NCBI GenBank assembly: GCA_902800325.1
Contig: CADCDW010000037.1
Coordinates: 1-41,196, forward strand
Reading direction: 5' to 3'
DNA: 41,196 nt
DNA from: an uncultured Lachnospiraceae bacterium
GTDB lineage: Bacteria; Bacillota; Clostridia; Lachnospirales; Lachnospiraceae
Shown: one piece after another, positions 1 to 8,637 of the stretch
How positions within the stretch are numbered: the first letter of the stretch is position 1
Layout of the letters: each line of letters opens with the position of its first letter
Notes under the pieces: generated by a model
Told to the model about the DNA's origin: nothing
The model's database searches: none
What the model saw: the letters and a program-made list of their open reading frames with translations, nothing else
Position numbers and translations under genes: made by a program

Positions 1-113
1 ATTATTGGGTTTTAAGTTATAAGTTACAGGTTTTAAATTATAATTATTGGGTTTTAAGTTATAAGTTACAGGTTTTAAATTATAATTATTGGGTTTTAAA
101 TTATAAGTTTTAG
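1..113. repeat. 42-bp AT-rich tandem repeat, 2 full copies plus a partial third
   Basis: Copies run 1-42 and 43-84 and are identical. A third, partial copy starts at 85 and decays after about 28 bases. Each unit is itself two diverged 21-bp halves, both containing GGTTTTAA followed by TTATA. The array starts at the window edge, so more copies may lie upstream. It sits in front of the DHHW gene. It has no non-repeat spacers and is not a CRISPR array. Confidence 0.85.
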
Positions 114-182
114 ATTCCAAAATATTAGTTTATGATGTTATATAAATGAGTTTGAAATATTAATTTTTTACCGGAGAGTAAT

Positions 183-1358
183 ATGAGAAATAAAATTATA
201 ACAATTATTTTTATAGTGTATATTCTTGTTTTTACCATAGGTACGATTGTGGCTAAGGATAGACTCTTTTCAGATATGGAAAACCGAAATCTTGCGCAGT
301 TTCCTGCTGTTAGTGTAAAGAGTATTTTTTCAGGTGATTTTTCCGATGGATTTGAAAGCTATATGAGCGACCAGATTATTTTCAAGGATTTTCTTGTTAA
401 GCTTAAGGTTGGTGAAAACAGAGTACTTAATCAAACCTATATCAATCAGACTTATTTTGCTGATGGAAGATATATAAGGGATTATAAGGAAAACTTTATA
501 CAGATAGATAGAAATCTGGGATTTGTTAATGAATTTGCGGAGAATAATCCGGAATTAAATATTACATGGCTTATGGTTCCAAATGCCTGTTATGTATATA
601 ATGATTCTTTGCCTCCATATGCCGATGTGGACGATCAGGCAATGACTATTAAATATATAGAGAAAAATGTATCTGAAAGGATTAATTTTGTGGATGTGTC
701 TGATGAGCTTGTATCGGCAAAAGGTGATTATATATACTATAATACAGACCACCATTGGACTATGAACGGAGCTTATATCGGATATAAGAAATTGTGTAAA
801 GAACTTGGAATAAAAGCTATGTCAAAGGATACTTATGATATAGAGACTGTAAGAGAGGATTTTTACGGAACCCTGTATTCGGATGCACCGGTATTTGGAA
901 CCGAGCCTGACGATATAATTCTTTATAAAAACAATACCGGAAAATACACTGTAAATTATGTGGATGAAGACTTTACCCAAGATAGTTTATATAACTATGA
1001 TAAGCTAAATATAAAGGATAAGTATCAGGTTTATCTAGATGGAAATCATGCAATTATAAGGATTAAGAATAATTCATATTATGACGATAACAGGGTTTTG
1101 GATACTGGAGAGAGAGAGTCGGGAGATGCTGATAAGTCTGCTTCATCTAATCGGGTAATAGTTGTCAAAGATTCCTATGCTCACAGTCTGCTTCCATTGC
1201 TTGCAGATAACTATGAGGAGATTATTGTTGTGGACCTAAGATATTATCATGAAAAATCTGTAAGTGCTCTTGCTAAAGAAGAGGGAATAACTGATATCAT
1301 CATGATCAATAACATAGATTTTTTTAATTCTGATGATAACTTCCTTTGGCTTATGTAG
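183..1358 (+). CDS. DHHW-family / AlgX-like SGNH hydrolase-fold protein
   Basis: This 391-residue protein has an N-terminal hydrophobic anchor (about residues 4-24), so the main domain should face outside the membrane. The DHHW signature is at residues 189-192, within a TDHHWTMNGAY context, and a KDSYAHS motif lies near residues 329-335. These are the paired catalytic-type motifs of the DHHW/AlgX/AlgJ group, which is linked to O-acetylation of extracellular or cell-wall polysaccharides. Such genes usually follow an MBOAT acyltransferase (AlgI/DltB type); any such partner would lie upstream of the window. The start is supported by GGAGAG about 6 bases before ATG. The family is confident from the motifs. 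The substrate is unknown. Confidence 0.8.
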   Translation: MRNKIITIIFIVYILVFTIGTIVAKDRLFSDMENRNLAQFPAVSVKSIFSGDFSDGFESYMSDQIIFKDFLVKLKVGENRVLNQTYINQTYFADGRYIRDYKENFIQIDRNLGFVNEFAENNPELNITWLMVPNACYVYNDSLPPYADVDDQAMTIKYIEKNVSERINFVDVSDELVSAKGDYIYYNTDHHWTMNGAYIGYKKLCKELGIKAMSKDTYDIETVREDFYGTLYSDAPVFGTEPDDIILYKNNTGKYTVNYVDEDFTQDSLYNYDKLNIKDKYQVYLDGNHAIIRIKNNSYYDDNRVLDTGERESGDADKSASSNRVIVVKDSYAHSLLPLLADNYEEIIVVDLRYYHEKSVSALAKEEGITDIIMINNIDFFNSDDNFLWLM

Positions 1359-1490
1359 GGAGATGGGTTTATTCTTACATAGTTAAAACAGGAGAAGCTT
1401 ATATATAGCATATTATGAATTTGCTTTTTAAAAATTACTATGATATTATTAGCGCGTAGTAAGTTTTTTTACATGAATGGAGGGATTTTT

Positions 1491-2492
1491 ATGAGAAAGA
1501 TAATGAAGAGACTTGCAATCTGTTCATGTGCTTTTGTACTTGGCTTATCCATGACAGCATGTGGCAAGAAAGAGTCTGACAAGAAGGATACAACAGAAAT
1601 AACAGAGACGGAAGAGGATACAGAAGATGATACCGAGGAAGAAGTTTCAGGGGAAGAAGAAACAGTAACATGGGGTTTTTATACGATTACTGTTCCTGCC
1701 GGCTGCACATTTGAGGGTGGCGGTTTCATGGATGAAAATGACACAAGATATTTTAAAATAAAGAAATCTGATTTTACTTACTTTGATTTCAAAGCGGAAG
1801 ATTCGGAAGATAACATGATGGGTGCCTATAATTATAATAAGGATACTTATACCAACGAGCAAAAGGATGTAAGTGGTACCTTTGGCGATATTAAATGGAC
1901 CGGATTTCAGTATGGCGACGGCTTTGGTGGAAATGGTTTTGAATTATATGCGACTATAAATGGAAAATATATAAGAATATCTTCAGCAGGATATGCCTTT
2001 GATGATCCTATGGTAGAAAAGGTTCTTGGTTCACTTATTATAAGTGATGGTGGTTCATCTGATGATACTTCGGATGAGGCATCTGCTACAGATGTTAATG
2101 AAGATGAAGCAAATGCAGTTACAGAGGAAGCTATAAATTATATCCAGGTAAATGAAATGAAGGGTGCCAGAGTAGGTATACCTGAAGGATATTCGGTTAT
2201 TAAGGAAAGTACATCACAGGTTGTATCGAAAAATGATGAAACAGGTTACAAAGTTTCATTTTGGACGGGAAGTGACAATGCGACTGAGGCGATAAGAAAA
2301 TCTATCGGTGAAGGCGGATATGACACGGAAGAATGGGATATAGATGGTATTCACTGGTTAGGATATATACCTTATGATGGTGCATATGTAATAGCGACAG
2401 ATACTTCGGAGGGACATTTTTTAATAGATATGGAATATGGAAGTATGGAAGAACTTGAGATGATTATCAGGGGTGTGGAACTCGCTGAATAA
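1491..2492 (+). CDS. Secreted lipoprotein with two related domains, function unknown
   Basis: The start at 1491 is chosen because GGAGGG lies about 6 bases upstream and the reading then begins with a typical signal peptide. An in-frame ATG at 1440 has no ribosome site and would add a polar extension. The 333-residue product has a lipobox ending MTAC with the lipidated cysteine at residue 24. A linker of Glu/Asp/Thr follows (about 25-60), then two domains of roughly 120 residues, one starting with the VTWGFYTITVP stretch and one near GARVGIPEGY, separated by a second acidic Ser/Asp-rich linker. The two domains look like distant copies of each other (a hydrophobic strand, then a Gly-rich turn, then a late 'GSLII' or 'RGVEL' helix end). 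No family is recognised. It is expected on the outer face of the membrane. Confidence 0.75.
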   Translation: MRKIMKRLAICSCAFVLGLSMTACGKKESDKKDTTEITETEEDTEDDTEEEVSGEEETVTWGFYTITVPAGCTFEGGGFMDENDTRYFKIKKSDFTYFDFKAEDSEDNMMGAYNYNKDTYTNEQKDVSGTFGDIKWTGFQYGDGFGGNGFELYATINGKYIRISSAGYAFDDPMVEKVLGSLIISDGGSSDDTSDEASATDVNEDEANAVTEEAINYIQVNEMKGARVGIPEGYSVIKESTSQVVSKNDETGYKVSFWTGSDNATEAIRKSIGEGGYDTEEWDIDGIHWLGYIPYDGAYVIATDTSEGHFLIDMEYGSMEELEMIIRGVELAE

Positions 2493-2579
2493 ATGAAAAG
2501 GTGACGCTTTTTGATAGTCACACGCATGACTTAGAGACAGTTCCGATTTGAAAATCAAGTAGTAGAAAGGAGTTTTAGT

Positions 2580-2720
2580 ATGAAAAAAACCATAACCATA
2601 GAAATAATTGATGGGGATGGTGCTTCACTTGGTGAGGATGGAGCCACTGTTACCGTTACAGGTGTAGTATGGAATGACAAGCATATCTATACTGATATGG
2701 CTCATATTAAAGTAAAATAA
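2580..2720 (+). CDS. 46-residue small protein, unknown
   Basis: This short open frame begins ATG at 2580 with an AAAGGAG site 7 bases upstream and ends TAA at 2720. The peptide starts MKKTITIEIIDGDG and ends THIKVK-like (MAHIKVK). It alternates charged and beta-branched residues, which suggests a small beta-rich domain with no signal peptide or membrane segment. It lies between the lipoprotein and a strong hairpin that starts 4 bases after its stop, so it is the last gene before a terminator. The good ribosome site and the exact abutment to the hairpin support a real gene. No homologue is recognised. Confidence 0.55.
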   Translation: MKKTITIEIIDGDGASLGEDGATVTVTGVVWNDKHIYTDMAHIKVK

Positions 2721-2723
2721 TAT

Positions 2724-2770
2724 GTGACAGGGGTAAAGCCCCTGTCACTGTCATATGTACATATTTTTTT
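2724..2770 (+). terminator. Hairpin terminator, possibly bidirectional
   Basis: A perfect 10-bp stem (GTGACAGGGG at 2724-2733 with CCCCTGTCAC at 2739-2748) closes a 5-base loop. A run of seven T follows at about 2764-2770, some 15 bases away, so the T tract is further off than in a classical intrinsic terminator. The hairpin sits between the convergent 46-residue gene and the DUF1292 gene and may serve both. Confidence 0.6.
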
Positions 2771-3080
2771 ACTCTTCTATGTTGTTGAATTCTTCTTCAT
2801 CAAGAAGCTCGTCAAATGCGTCTGCCACAGCTTCGTATTCTTCATCGCTTTCTATCTGGCCAAGATCGATGTCATCACCTTCAAGCTCTGCGTATCGATA
2901 AAGAAATACTTCGTTTTCATCGAACCCTTCGACCGGTTTGTTTGGTAAAAGTGCGATATAGTCACGTCCGTTTACTGGAAAGATAGCTATTACGTCGCAT
3001 TCAAGCTCTGTTCCGTCTTCAAGGGTCATGGAGATGGTAGGCTCATCAAATTCTTCATTTTCGTTTATGTTTTCGCTCAT
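2769..3080 (-). CDS. DUF1292-family small acidic protein
   Basis: The product is 103 residues from the ATG at 3080. An upstream in-frame ATG at 3104 would give 111, but only the 3080 start has a GAGG site (10 bases away on the minus strand). The sequence contains TLEDGTELECDVIAIF, then YIALLP and EVFLYRY, the pattern of the DUF1292 (YrzB-like) family of Firmicutes. It is very acidic, ending in an Asp/Glu-rich tail. Such genes often sit near housekeeping loci and have no settled function. The product should be cytoplasmic, with no signal or membrane segment. It converges on the small gene at 2580-2720. Confidence 0.85.
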   Translation of the reverse strand: MSENINENEEFDEPTISMTLEDGTELECDVIAIFPVNGRDYIALLPNKPVEGFDENEVFLYRYAELEGDDIDLGQIESDEEYEAVADAFDELLDEEEFNNIEE

Positions 3081-3212
3081 AGTTTCATATCCTCGTTCTT
3101 TCATAAGATGTGTATAGTTTAAATGATATTATTATAATAAGCAACTAAAATTTCAGAAAAAACACTTTCAATGATTAAATAAGTAATATTGAGTCATTTG
3201 AAGTAATCAATC

Positions 3213-3371
3213 TTATATATTTAAAATCAACATAAGAATTACAAAAATGGCTGCAACCGAGAAAAATGATGTTATGAATCTTATAACTCCTATGCTTTTA
3301 CGCTTTTTCATGACTATGTACCAAACTGAAAGTACCGGTATATTGATTATAACAGAAAGAATGCAGGTCAT
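3213..3371 (-). CDS. Possible 52-residue small membrane protein or gene fragment
   Basis: On the minus strand an ATG at 3371 opens 52 codons ending TAA at 3213-3215. The peptide has two hydrophobic stretches (about residues 3-20 and 30-51) split by a basic KKRKS turn, as in a two-pass membrane peptide. No ribosome site is seen before the ATG, and the frame stays open for 14 further codons upstream without a better start. It may therefore be the tail of a decayed membrane gene. It lies in the same degraded intergenic stretch as the receiver remnant at 3451. Confidence 0.25.
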   Translation of the reverse strand: MTCILSVIINIPVLSVWYIVMKKRKSIGVIRFITSFFSVAAIFVILMLILNI

Positions 3372-3450
3372 TGATATATCAAAACATAGTATTGTATATA
3401 GTGTGGAAAAAAATTATAGTTGAATTTTTGAGAAAGTATGAGTGATTGCT

Positions 3451-3612
3451 ATGAATAAAATAAAAGTAATCATTGCTGATGAGTCAAGAATAATAAGAGA
3501 GTGGCTTTGTGACAAGCTGGCATCTGATGATAGCATCAGCATTGTGAATGTTTTTGGAGATTTAAGTAAGTTCGGAAATTGTCCGTTTGTTAAATGGTTT
3601 CGCTTTTTTTGA
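3451..3612 (+). pseudogene. Truncated response-regulator receiver domain
   Basis: Fifty-three codons starting ATG at 3451 encode the first beta strand and helix of a CheY-like receiver: KVIIADESRIIREWL, then CDKLASDDSISIVNVFGD. This matches the start of NarL/CheB-type regulators (KVLIVDDS...). After about residue 38 the similarity stops, and the frame ends at TGA 3612 after unrelated residues. The phosphorylated aspartate, the rest of the receiver and any output domain are missing. No strong ribosome site is visible. It is most simply a gene remnant; the alternative, a deliberate mini-protein, has no support. The surrounding 3105-3739 shows no other gene. Confidence 0.55.
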
Positions 3613-3739
3613 TGTAAAAATTTTGTCCGGTAGGGTAGTGAAACAGAGTGATAAATAAATTAATATTATTATTTGGTGTCAAAATATGTTAATATATGTT
3701 AATATATGAAAAAATACTATAATTTTAAGGAGGTAAAAA

Positions 3740-4243
3740 ATGGTTTTGGCATGGGCATTAATAATAGGCGCAATCGTTGTAGGAACTGTGGTAGGTTTGA
3801 TTATTGCAAATGGTAATAAAAAGTTATTTGAAAGTGGAGTTGCAAATAAAAACAGACCATATGATTTCTATGAGCAGGTACATACATTCAAGACGATAGT
3901 TCCGGATCTTGATACAATGTTAAATGTACTTGACAGAGGAATCTTAAGCCGGGAGGGTATAAGCATAAGTAAGGGAACAAACAGTCTTGTTTTTAAAAAT
4001 TCTGCCGGAACCTTTACTGCATCTATTAAAGCGGCAGGTAACAGTAAAATCGAGGGTGTTCAACTATATAAATTCAGTTTAAATCAGTGGAAAGAAAGAA
4101 ACGGCATTATAGAAATGTCTGCCAGAATGGATTCAAATGTACTTCTTACAGCTATTGAAAAGGCATTTCTTATGCTTGATTTTAATGCTGTTGTTGAAAG
4201 AACCTACGCAACTGACTTAAAGACTAAGTCATCATTTTTTTAA
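3740..4243 (+). CDS. Membrane-anchored protein of unknown function, first gene of the zinc-ribbon cluster
   Basis: A strong AAGGAGG site lies 6 bases before this ATG. The 167-residue product has one N-terminal membrane helix (about residues 3-24, Gly/Val/Ile rich). A soluble domain follows that begins with the NRPYDFYEQVHTFK stretch and ends in a predicted helix (LLTAIEKAFLMLDFN). The short N-terminus and positive residues after the helix (NGNKK) suggest an inside-facing soluble domain. No family is recognised. It heads a run of five plus-strand genes; the next starts 111 bases downstream. A TATAAT box at 3718-3723 lies very close upstream, with no convincing -35, so the promoter is not settled. 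Confidence 0.7.
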   Translation: MVLAWALIIGAIVVGTVVGLIIANGNKKLFESGVANKNRPYDFYEQVHTFKTIVPDLDTMLNVLDRGILSREGISISKGTNSLVFKNSAGTFTASIKAAGNSKIEGVQLYKFSLNQWKERNGIIEMSARMDSNVLLTAIEKAFLMLDFNAVVERTYATDLKTKSSFF

Positions 4244-4354
4244 GATGATTTTATGATGATTATGAATATGATTTATATAATTGGAAAATGCTTCATGGGA
4301 TATGGGGAAATGTGACAAGGTGCCTGGCCCAAAGTCGCAAAAAGGAGGAAAAAT

Positions 4355-5353
4355 ATGTTTTGCACTCAATGTGGAAGTAATATACCTGATGGAAGCAGAT
4401 TTTGTCATGTATGCGGAACCGAGCAAATCAGACCGAATGCAAATTTACAGTCGCTTCAGCAGGAACAACAGGTAGGAGCAATGCAACCCTATGCTGGATA
4501 TAACGATATGAACCCGCAGGTCTATGAGGATAATACACAGTTTGTCGAACTAAAAAAACCGACAGGTGTTGATTTGAATGACAAAAAACAGTATGCTTCC
4601 AAATCAGGAAATAAAGGGCTGATTATAGGTATAAGTATAATTGCGACACTTATTGTTGCAGTAGCAATTGTTTTAATTGTATTAAATCCATTTAAAAAGA
4701 ATGATAAGGATAAAGCTTCCGAAACGAAAACTGATGGGGTAGCTGTTGATATTGAAAATAGTACTGCAGTTGGTAATGATGATAGTAATGATGAGGAATC
4801 TTCCGGTACAGCTGGTACTACAACAGTTCATAATACTGTAGCAATTACAGAAAATACTACAGAATCAGAAATAAAAAAAGATAACGGTGGCTCATTTGGA
4901 GTTGTAAATGGTATACTTACAGTTGACAACAGTCTTTTTGGTATGTCTTATGCTGAATTAAATTCATATTTTAACAATACACTGCCGGCAACGGAGTATT
5001 GGGAATGGTCTGATGTTCCGTTGGATTATCTTAATTATGTGTATTCAGATGGCAATAATTATGTGCTTTATTTTGAGAATAACACCTTAGTCGCTGTAAG
5101 ATACGGATATGAGATAAGTGAAAATGTAATTCCTGACAATTTGCTTAATGATGCTATAAGTAAGTTTGGGGATTACGATATGTACTGGTATTATGAGGAT
5201 ACACTTCAAAATTTTGAATATGACTGGGATTATAAGATAAAAAGCCGCACGGGAGAGTATGCGATATTTTTAAATCCTTATGACGGATTATATCATTTGG
5301 AGCAGCAGTATACTTCTGCGGATTATTCCGGAGAGGCTATTCAAACACATTAA
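4355..5353 (+). CDS. Zinc-ribbon membrane protein with extracellular C-terminal domain
   Basis: The 332-residue protein opens with a zinc ribbon in which Cys3, Cys6, Cys17 and Cys20 form two CxxC knuckles. A polar, Gln/Asn-rich linker follows, then one membrane helix at about 89-111, a Ser/Thr/Asp-rich stalk (about 117-172) and a folded domain of roughly 150 residues rich in Tyr, Trp and Asn. With the ribbon inside, the stalk and C-terminal domain are outside. A GGAGG site lies 6 bases before ATG. The first about 80 bases of this gene and of the next one (5402), including the ribosome site, are nearly the same, so the two arose by tandem duplication of the 5' end. This zinc-ribbon/helix/outer-domain layout is common in Firmicutes, but the ligand or partner is unknown. 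Confidence 0.8.
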   Translation: MFCTQCGSNIPDGSRFCHVCGTEQIRPNANLQSLQQEQQVGAMQPYAGYNDMNPQVYEDNTQFVELKKPTGVDLNDKKQYASKSGNKGLIIGISIIATLIVAVAIVLIVLNPFKKNDKDKASETKTDGVAVDIENSTAVGNDDSNDEESSGTAGTTTVHNTVAITENTTESEIKKDNGGSFGVVNGILTVDNSLFGMSYAELNSYFNNTLPATEYWEWSDVPLDYLNYVYSDGNNYVLYFENNTLVAVRYGYEISENVIPDNLLNDAISKFGDYDMYWYYEDTLQNFEYDWDYKIKSRTGEYAIFLNPYDGLYHLEQQYTSADYSGEAIQTH

Positions 5354-5401
5354 ATGCGGCTTAGGGGTTACATACTTTGTCATATATAAAGGAGGAAAAA
5401 T

Positions 5402-7333
5402 ATGTTTTGTAATGAGTGTGGAGCAAATCTTCCTGATGGAAGTAAATTTTGTAATGTATGTGGAACTAAGCTTATAGTACCGCAGATGGGTGAAGAGAAT
5501 GCACAACCGGACTATGGGCAGCAGTATCAAAATAATGTACAGCCGGATTACAGTCAGCAGAATCAAATAAATGCTCAACCCGACTATGCGAAGCAGTATC
5601 AGCAAAATTATATACCGGAGCCACAACCTTCAAGTGCGGATAATGGTAAGCCCCAAAATACTTCAAAAAAGAAGCTTCCAACCTGGGCTAAGATTTGGAT
5701 TGTTGTATGTGTGCTTGCTGTTATAGGTATAGGTACATTTTTAACCATACATTTTATAAAAGGAAAAAAGAACAGTGGTTCGTATGTTACCATAAATGGT
5801 ACACGTTGCGATATAACCTATGAGGATGGACTATCTAATTTAAGTAAGATTAATGATGGAGTTATATTTAAATCAAATGATATTAATCCTACATATGATT
5901 TTTATAAGGATGGAGAGCTCGTGTCTTCTTCACAGGGAGAAGGAGATAAACAACCGGATGTAGTGGTTACAAGACCGTTGTTTAATTTGGGATCTGATTT
6001 GGTTGAACATAATGGAGCAATCAGTATAATTTTTTATAAAAATGCTAATTTTAAATTTGCTGATGGTACAAGTGCTAAATCTTCACCTGCTGAGCTTGAA
6101 AAAGCAGGCTATTATTGTGATGGTTCAAGTTGCTACAGCAAGCTTTATGATAAAAACGGAGAGATATCTCTTGATGAAGTAGAGTCGGATTATGACAAGT
6201 TTTTACAGGATGGTTTTGAAGGGCTCGATTATCCGGCACGAATAGCATTTCCGGATAGGTTTTATTCGGGTTTTTTTAAAGGAACTAAGGAGGAAAACAA
6301 GCAGGCTTTAAAAGAATTATATAACGATACACCTTTAAAAGCCGGAAATTTTGATGATTTGGTAATGTCAAGACTTTTGTTAGCAAAAGAAATCAGCAAG
6401 CTTACAGGTATGAATAAAGATGGTGAATATGTAGGCAGTACAAATGATTTTCTTGTAAAGGTTGACTATTGGTATTCGAGTAATGGTTATATAAATACAA
6501 CTATTACTATGTATGGCTCAAGGGAATTGCTGAATGGTTATATGACCAAGTGGGGATTACCCGATTCTTTGCTTTTCAAAGTGGAGAGCAGGATGACAAC
6601 TGAGGATTATGATAAGATTCCTAGAGTAACAGATGGTGTTGATGAACCTAATCAAGAGATAGACGATGGCGCTGATATCTTTAATGAAGATGATGTACCG
6701 AAAGAACCATGGGAGATATCCGTATCGGATATACCCGAGTATGATGCGTTAGTACATTTTTTTGATTGTTTGGATATATACAGAGATGGTAATTATGAAC
6801 GTTATTATGACAGCGAGGAAGTATTAAGCGGAGATTTTGATATATTGTATTATCTTATTTCTCCTTTTATCTGCGTTGACAGACAAGGCTTATATCCTTT
6901 ATATGACATTGAAACTGTATGGGGTGAAGTGGAAGATCCTCGTGGATATATATCAGATGAAAATTCACCATGGCACAATATGGGATATAATCATGTATCA
7001 TTAGAAGGACTTAAGTGGGTTGCTGTCAATATTTTTAATGTAAAAGAAGTGGATTATGATGTTCTTTTAAATAAACTTCTGGATGAAAATGAGAGTTATA
7101 TAGAAAATGGACGTTTGTATTTTTCGATTGGCGGAATAGGCTGGATGGGAGACTTGTTTGAAATAGAAACAGTTAAAACGGATGGTACATTTTATTATAT
7201 AACATATAATAAAGTTCCGGATCCTGAGTATGGTTTTGAAGAAGAAATAGAAACATACGAAGCCAAGATGCAACTAAAAAATATAGACGGCGTAAATTAC
7301 TGGTCTATGTATTATAATCATAAGGCAGAATAA
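5402..7333 (+). CDS. Large zinc-ribbon membrane protein with QPDY repeats
   Basis: This 643-residue paralogue of the preceding gene has the same N-terminal ribbon (Cys3, Cys6, Cys17, Cys20). A cytoplasmic low-complexity stretch follows in which a 12-residue unit containing QPDY occurs three times (about residues 33-68). One membrane helix lies at about 96-119, and an outer part of some 520 residues follows. The outer part divides into a region with an SSCYSK cysteine pair (about 235-245), an acidic linker near residues 410-440, and a C-terminal Tyr/Trp-rich domain (about 445-643). No catalytic motif is recognised. It starts 48 bases after the previous gene, with GGAGG before ATG, and the next gene follows 26 bases later. 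That spacing fits one operon. Confidence 0.8.
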   Translation: MFCNECGANLPDGSKFCNVCGTKLIVPQMGEENAQPDYGQQYQNNVQPDYSQQNQINAQPDYAKQYQQNYIPEPQPSSADNGKPQNTSKKKLPTWAKIWIVVCVLAVIGIGTFLTIHFIKGKKNSGSYVTINGTRCDITYEDGLSNLSKINDGVIFKSNDINPTYDFYKDGELVSSSQGEGDKQPDVVVTRPLFNLGSDLVEHNGAISIIFYKNANFKFADGTSAKSSPAELEKAGYYCDGSSCYSKLYDKNGEISLDEVESDYDKFLQDGFEGLDYPARIAFPDRFYSGFFKGTKEENKQALKELYNDTPLKAGNFDDLVMSRLLLAKEISKLTGMNKDGEYVGSTNDFLVKVDYWYSSNGYINTTITMYGSRELLNGYMTKWGLPDSLLFKVESRMTTEDYDKIPRVTDGVDEPNQEIDDGADIFNEDDVPKEPWEISVSDIPEYDALVHFFDCLDIYRDGNYERYYDSEEVLSGDFDILYYLISPFICVDRQGLYPLYDIETVWGEVEDPRGYISDENSPWHNMGYNHVSLEGLKWVAVNIFNVKEVDYDVLLNKLLDENESYIENGRLYFSIGGIGWMGDLFEIETVKTDGTFYYITYNKVPDPEYGFEEEIETYEAKMQLKNIDGVNYWSMYYNHKAE

Positions 7334-7359
7334 TAATCAAATAAAAAAGGAGAAACGAT

Positions 7360-8574
7360 ATGGATCAGGGATTATTAATAATTATTATTGCAGTTGTCTT
7401 TGTTTTTGGAATATATTTTCTAAGATATATTTTGAAAAATTTAATGAATAAAGGTTTTGATGCCATAGAAAATTCGGCACGAAAAAATAAAAATATAAAG
7501 AAAGGTCCGGAGATTATACGTCTTGCAGATATGTATCCTGACCTTGCTGCAAGACATTATCAGGCAGGTACAGCTTATGAAATAAATCCAATACTTTTAA
7601 CTTCGGAAGGTGTAAACATACAGCCTGCCACAAATCCTTATATACAGTCTGATACGTATGAACAGCAGGGAATAACCGCAGAACAGCCCGGTGCAAATCC
7701 TTATGTACAGCCAAATGCCGGTATTCAGAGTAATCCATATATGGCATCGGGTCCATATATGCAGGGAAATCCATATATGGCATCGGGTCCATATATGCAG
7801 GGAAATCCATATATGGCAGCGGGACCGTACGTTCAAGCTAATCCTTATATGGCAGCGGGACCGTACGTTCAGGGCAATCCGTACCTTGATCCTTCCGTAC
7901 AGGAAGAGTATAAGACTATGAAAAGAGAAAGACGTACAAAACGTCTGAAGGTAGCAGCGAAAATTTTTACAATACTCGGAATACTTATAAATATTATACC
8001 GTTTATCGGATTTGTTTTTATGGTGTCGCCAAGATACAGAGATGATACTGATGATTTCCATGGCATTTATGAAAATGGTATATTTAAAATTGTTTTGATT
8101 TTGATAGGTGTTTCTCTTGCGGCATATATAGTGCTCTTAATTTCAAAACGAATCCTTTATACCGCATTTTATCCTGTATTTACTGTATTGCTGAGTGTAC
8201 TGTTCTTAATTATAACAAATAATTTTGTTTCTGCTTATAGAGAAGATAATTTAAAAAGATTTGGATATGAGGGTGTATCGGGATATATAAAGCGTGCGCA
8301 GGATGCATGTGTAATATTGGTTGTACTTTCAATATTGATATTTATATGTATGTTGTTATATAATATCAAAGGATTTAAATGGGTATTGTGGCTTAACCTT
8401 TTATTTGGAGCAGGAGCAGTACTTTTCGGAGCTATAGCTATAGGTCAGATAAGCAATATTGCTGATGGTATGTTATATATGGCCGGCAATTACTTTGGTT
8501 ACAGTCTTTTAGTACTTTTATATGCATTTGCGTATAAAGAAAATAATAAACCTTTGATAAATGGCAGGGCATGA
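7360..8574 (+). CDS. Polytopic membrane protein with four 12-residue NPYM repeats
   Basis: The product is 404 residues. It has an N-terminal helix (about 4-27), a long low-complexity cytoplasmic or outer loop, and then about six membrane helices from residue 205 to the end. The loop carries four exact-period units of the type NPYMASGPYMQG (residues 125-172), preceded by looser NPY units. The C-terminal membrane block has no transporter signature I can name. AAAGGAG precedes the ATG, 26 bases after the previous stop. The architecture (membrane helices plus Tyr/Pro/Met repeats) parallels the next gene, which adds zinc ribbons, so the two may be divergent relatives or partners. The function is unknown. 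Confidence 0.75.
   Translation: MDQGLLIIIIAVVFVFGIYFLRYILKNLMNKGFDAIENSARKNKNIKKGPEIIRLADMYPDLAARHYQAGTAYEINPILLTSEGVNIQPATNPYIQSDTYEQQGITAEQPGANPYVQPNAGIQSNPYMASGPYMQGNPYMASGPYMQGNPYMAAGPYVQANPYMAAGPYVQGNPYLDPSVQEEYKTMKRERRTKRLKVAAKIFTILGILINIIPFIGFVFMVSPRYRDDTDDFHGIYENGIFKIVLILIGVSLAAYIVLLISKRILYTAFYPVFTVLLSVLFLIITNNFVSAYREDNLKRFGYEGVSGYIKRAQDACVILVVLSILIFICMLLYNIKGFKWVLWLNLLFGAGAVLFGAIAIGQISNIADGMLYMAGNYFGYSLLVLLYAFAYKENNKPLINGRA
7732..7875 (+). repeat. Four 36-bp in-frame tandem repeats
   Basis: Units begin at 7732, 7768, 7804 and 7840. Units 1 and 2 are almost identical in DNA, and units 3 and 4 share a second version (ATGGCAGCGGGACCG core). Two successive duplications therefore explain the array. 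Each unit adds 12 residues, so copy-number change would keep the frame. Confidence 0.9.
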
Positions 8575-8637
8575 TGAGGGGTACATCTTATTTTCAAATG
8601 TATTTTTACAGATAAAAAGAGAGGAAGGTAAAGGAAC

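Noticed and set aside
7514-8061. Minus-strand open frames with MDFPAYMDP-like repeats
   Set aside because: They mirror the in-frame 36-bp repeats of the plus-strand gene; no ribosome site and no independent gene structure.
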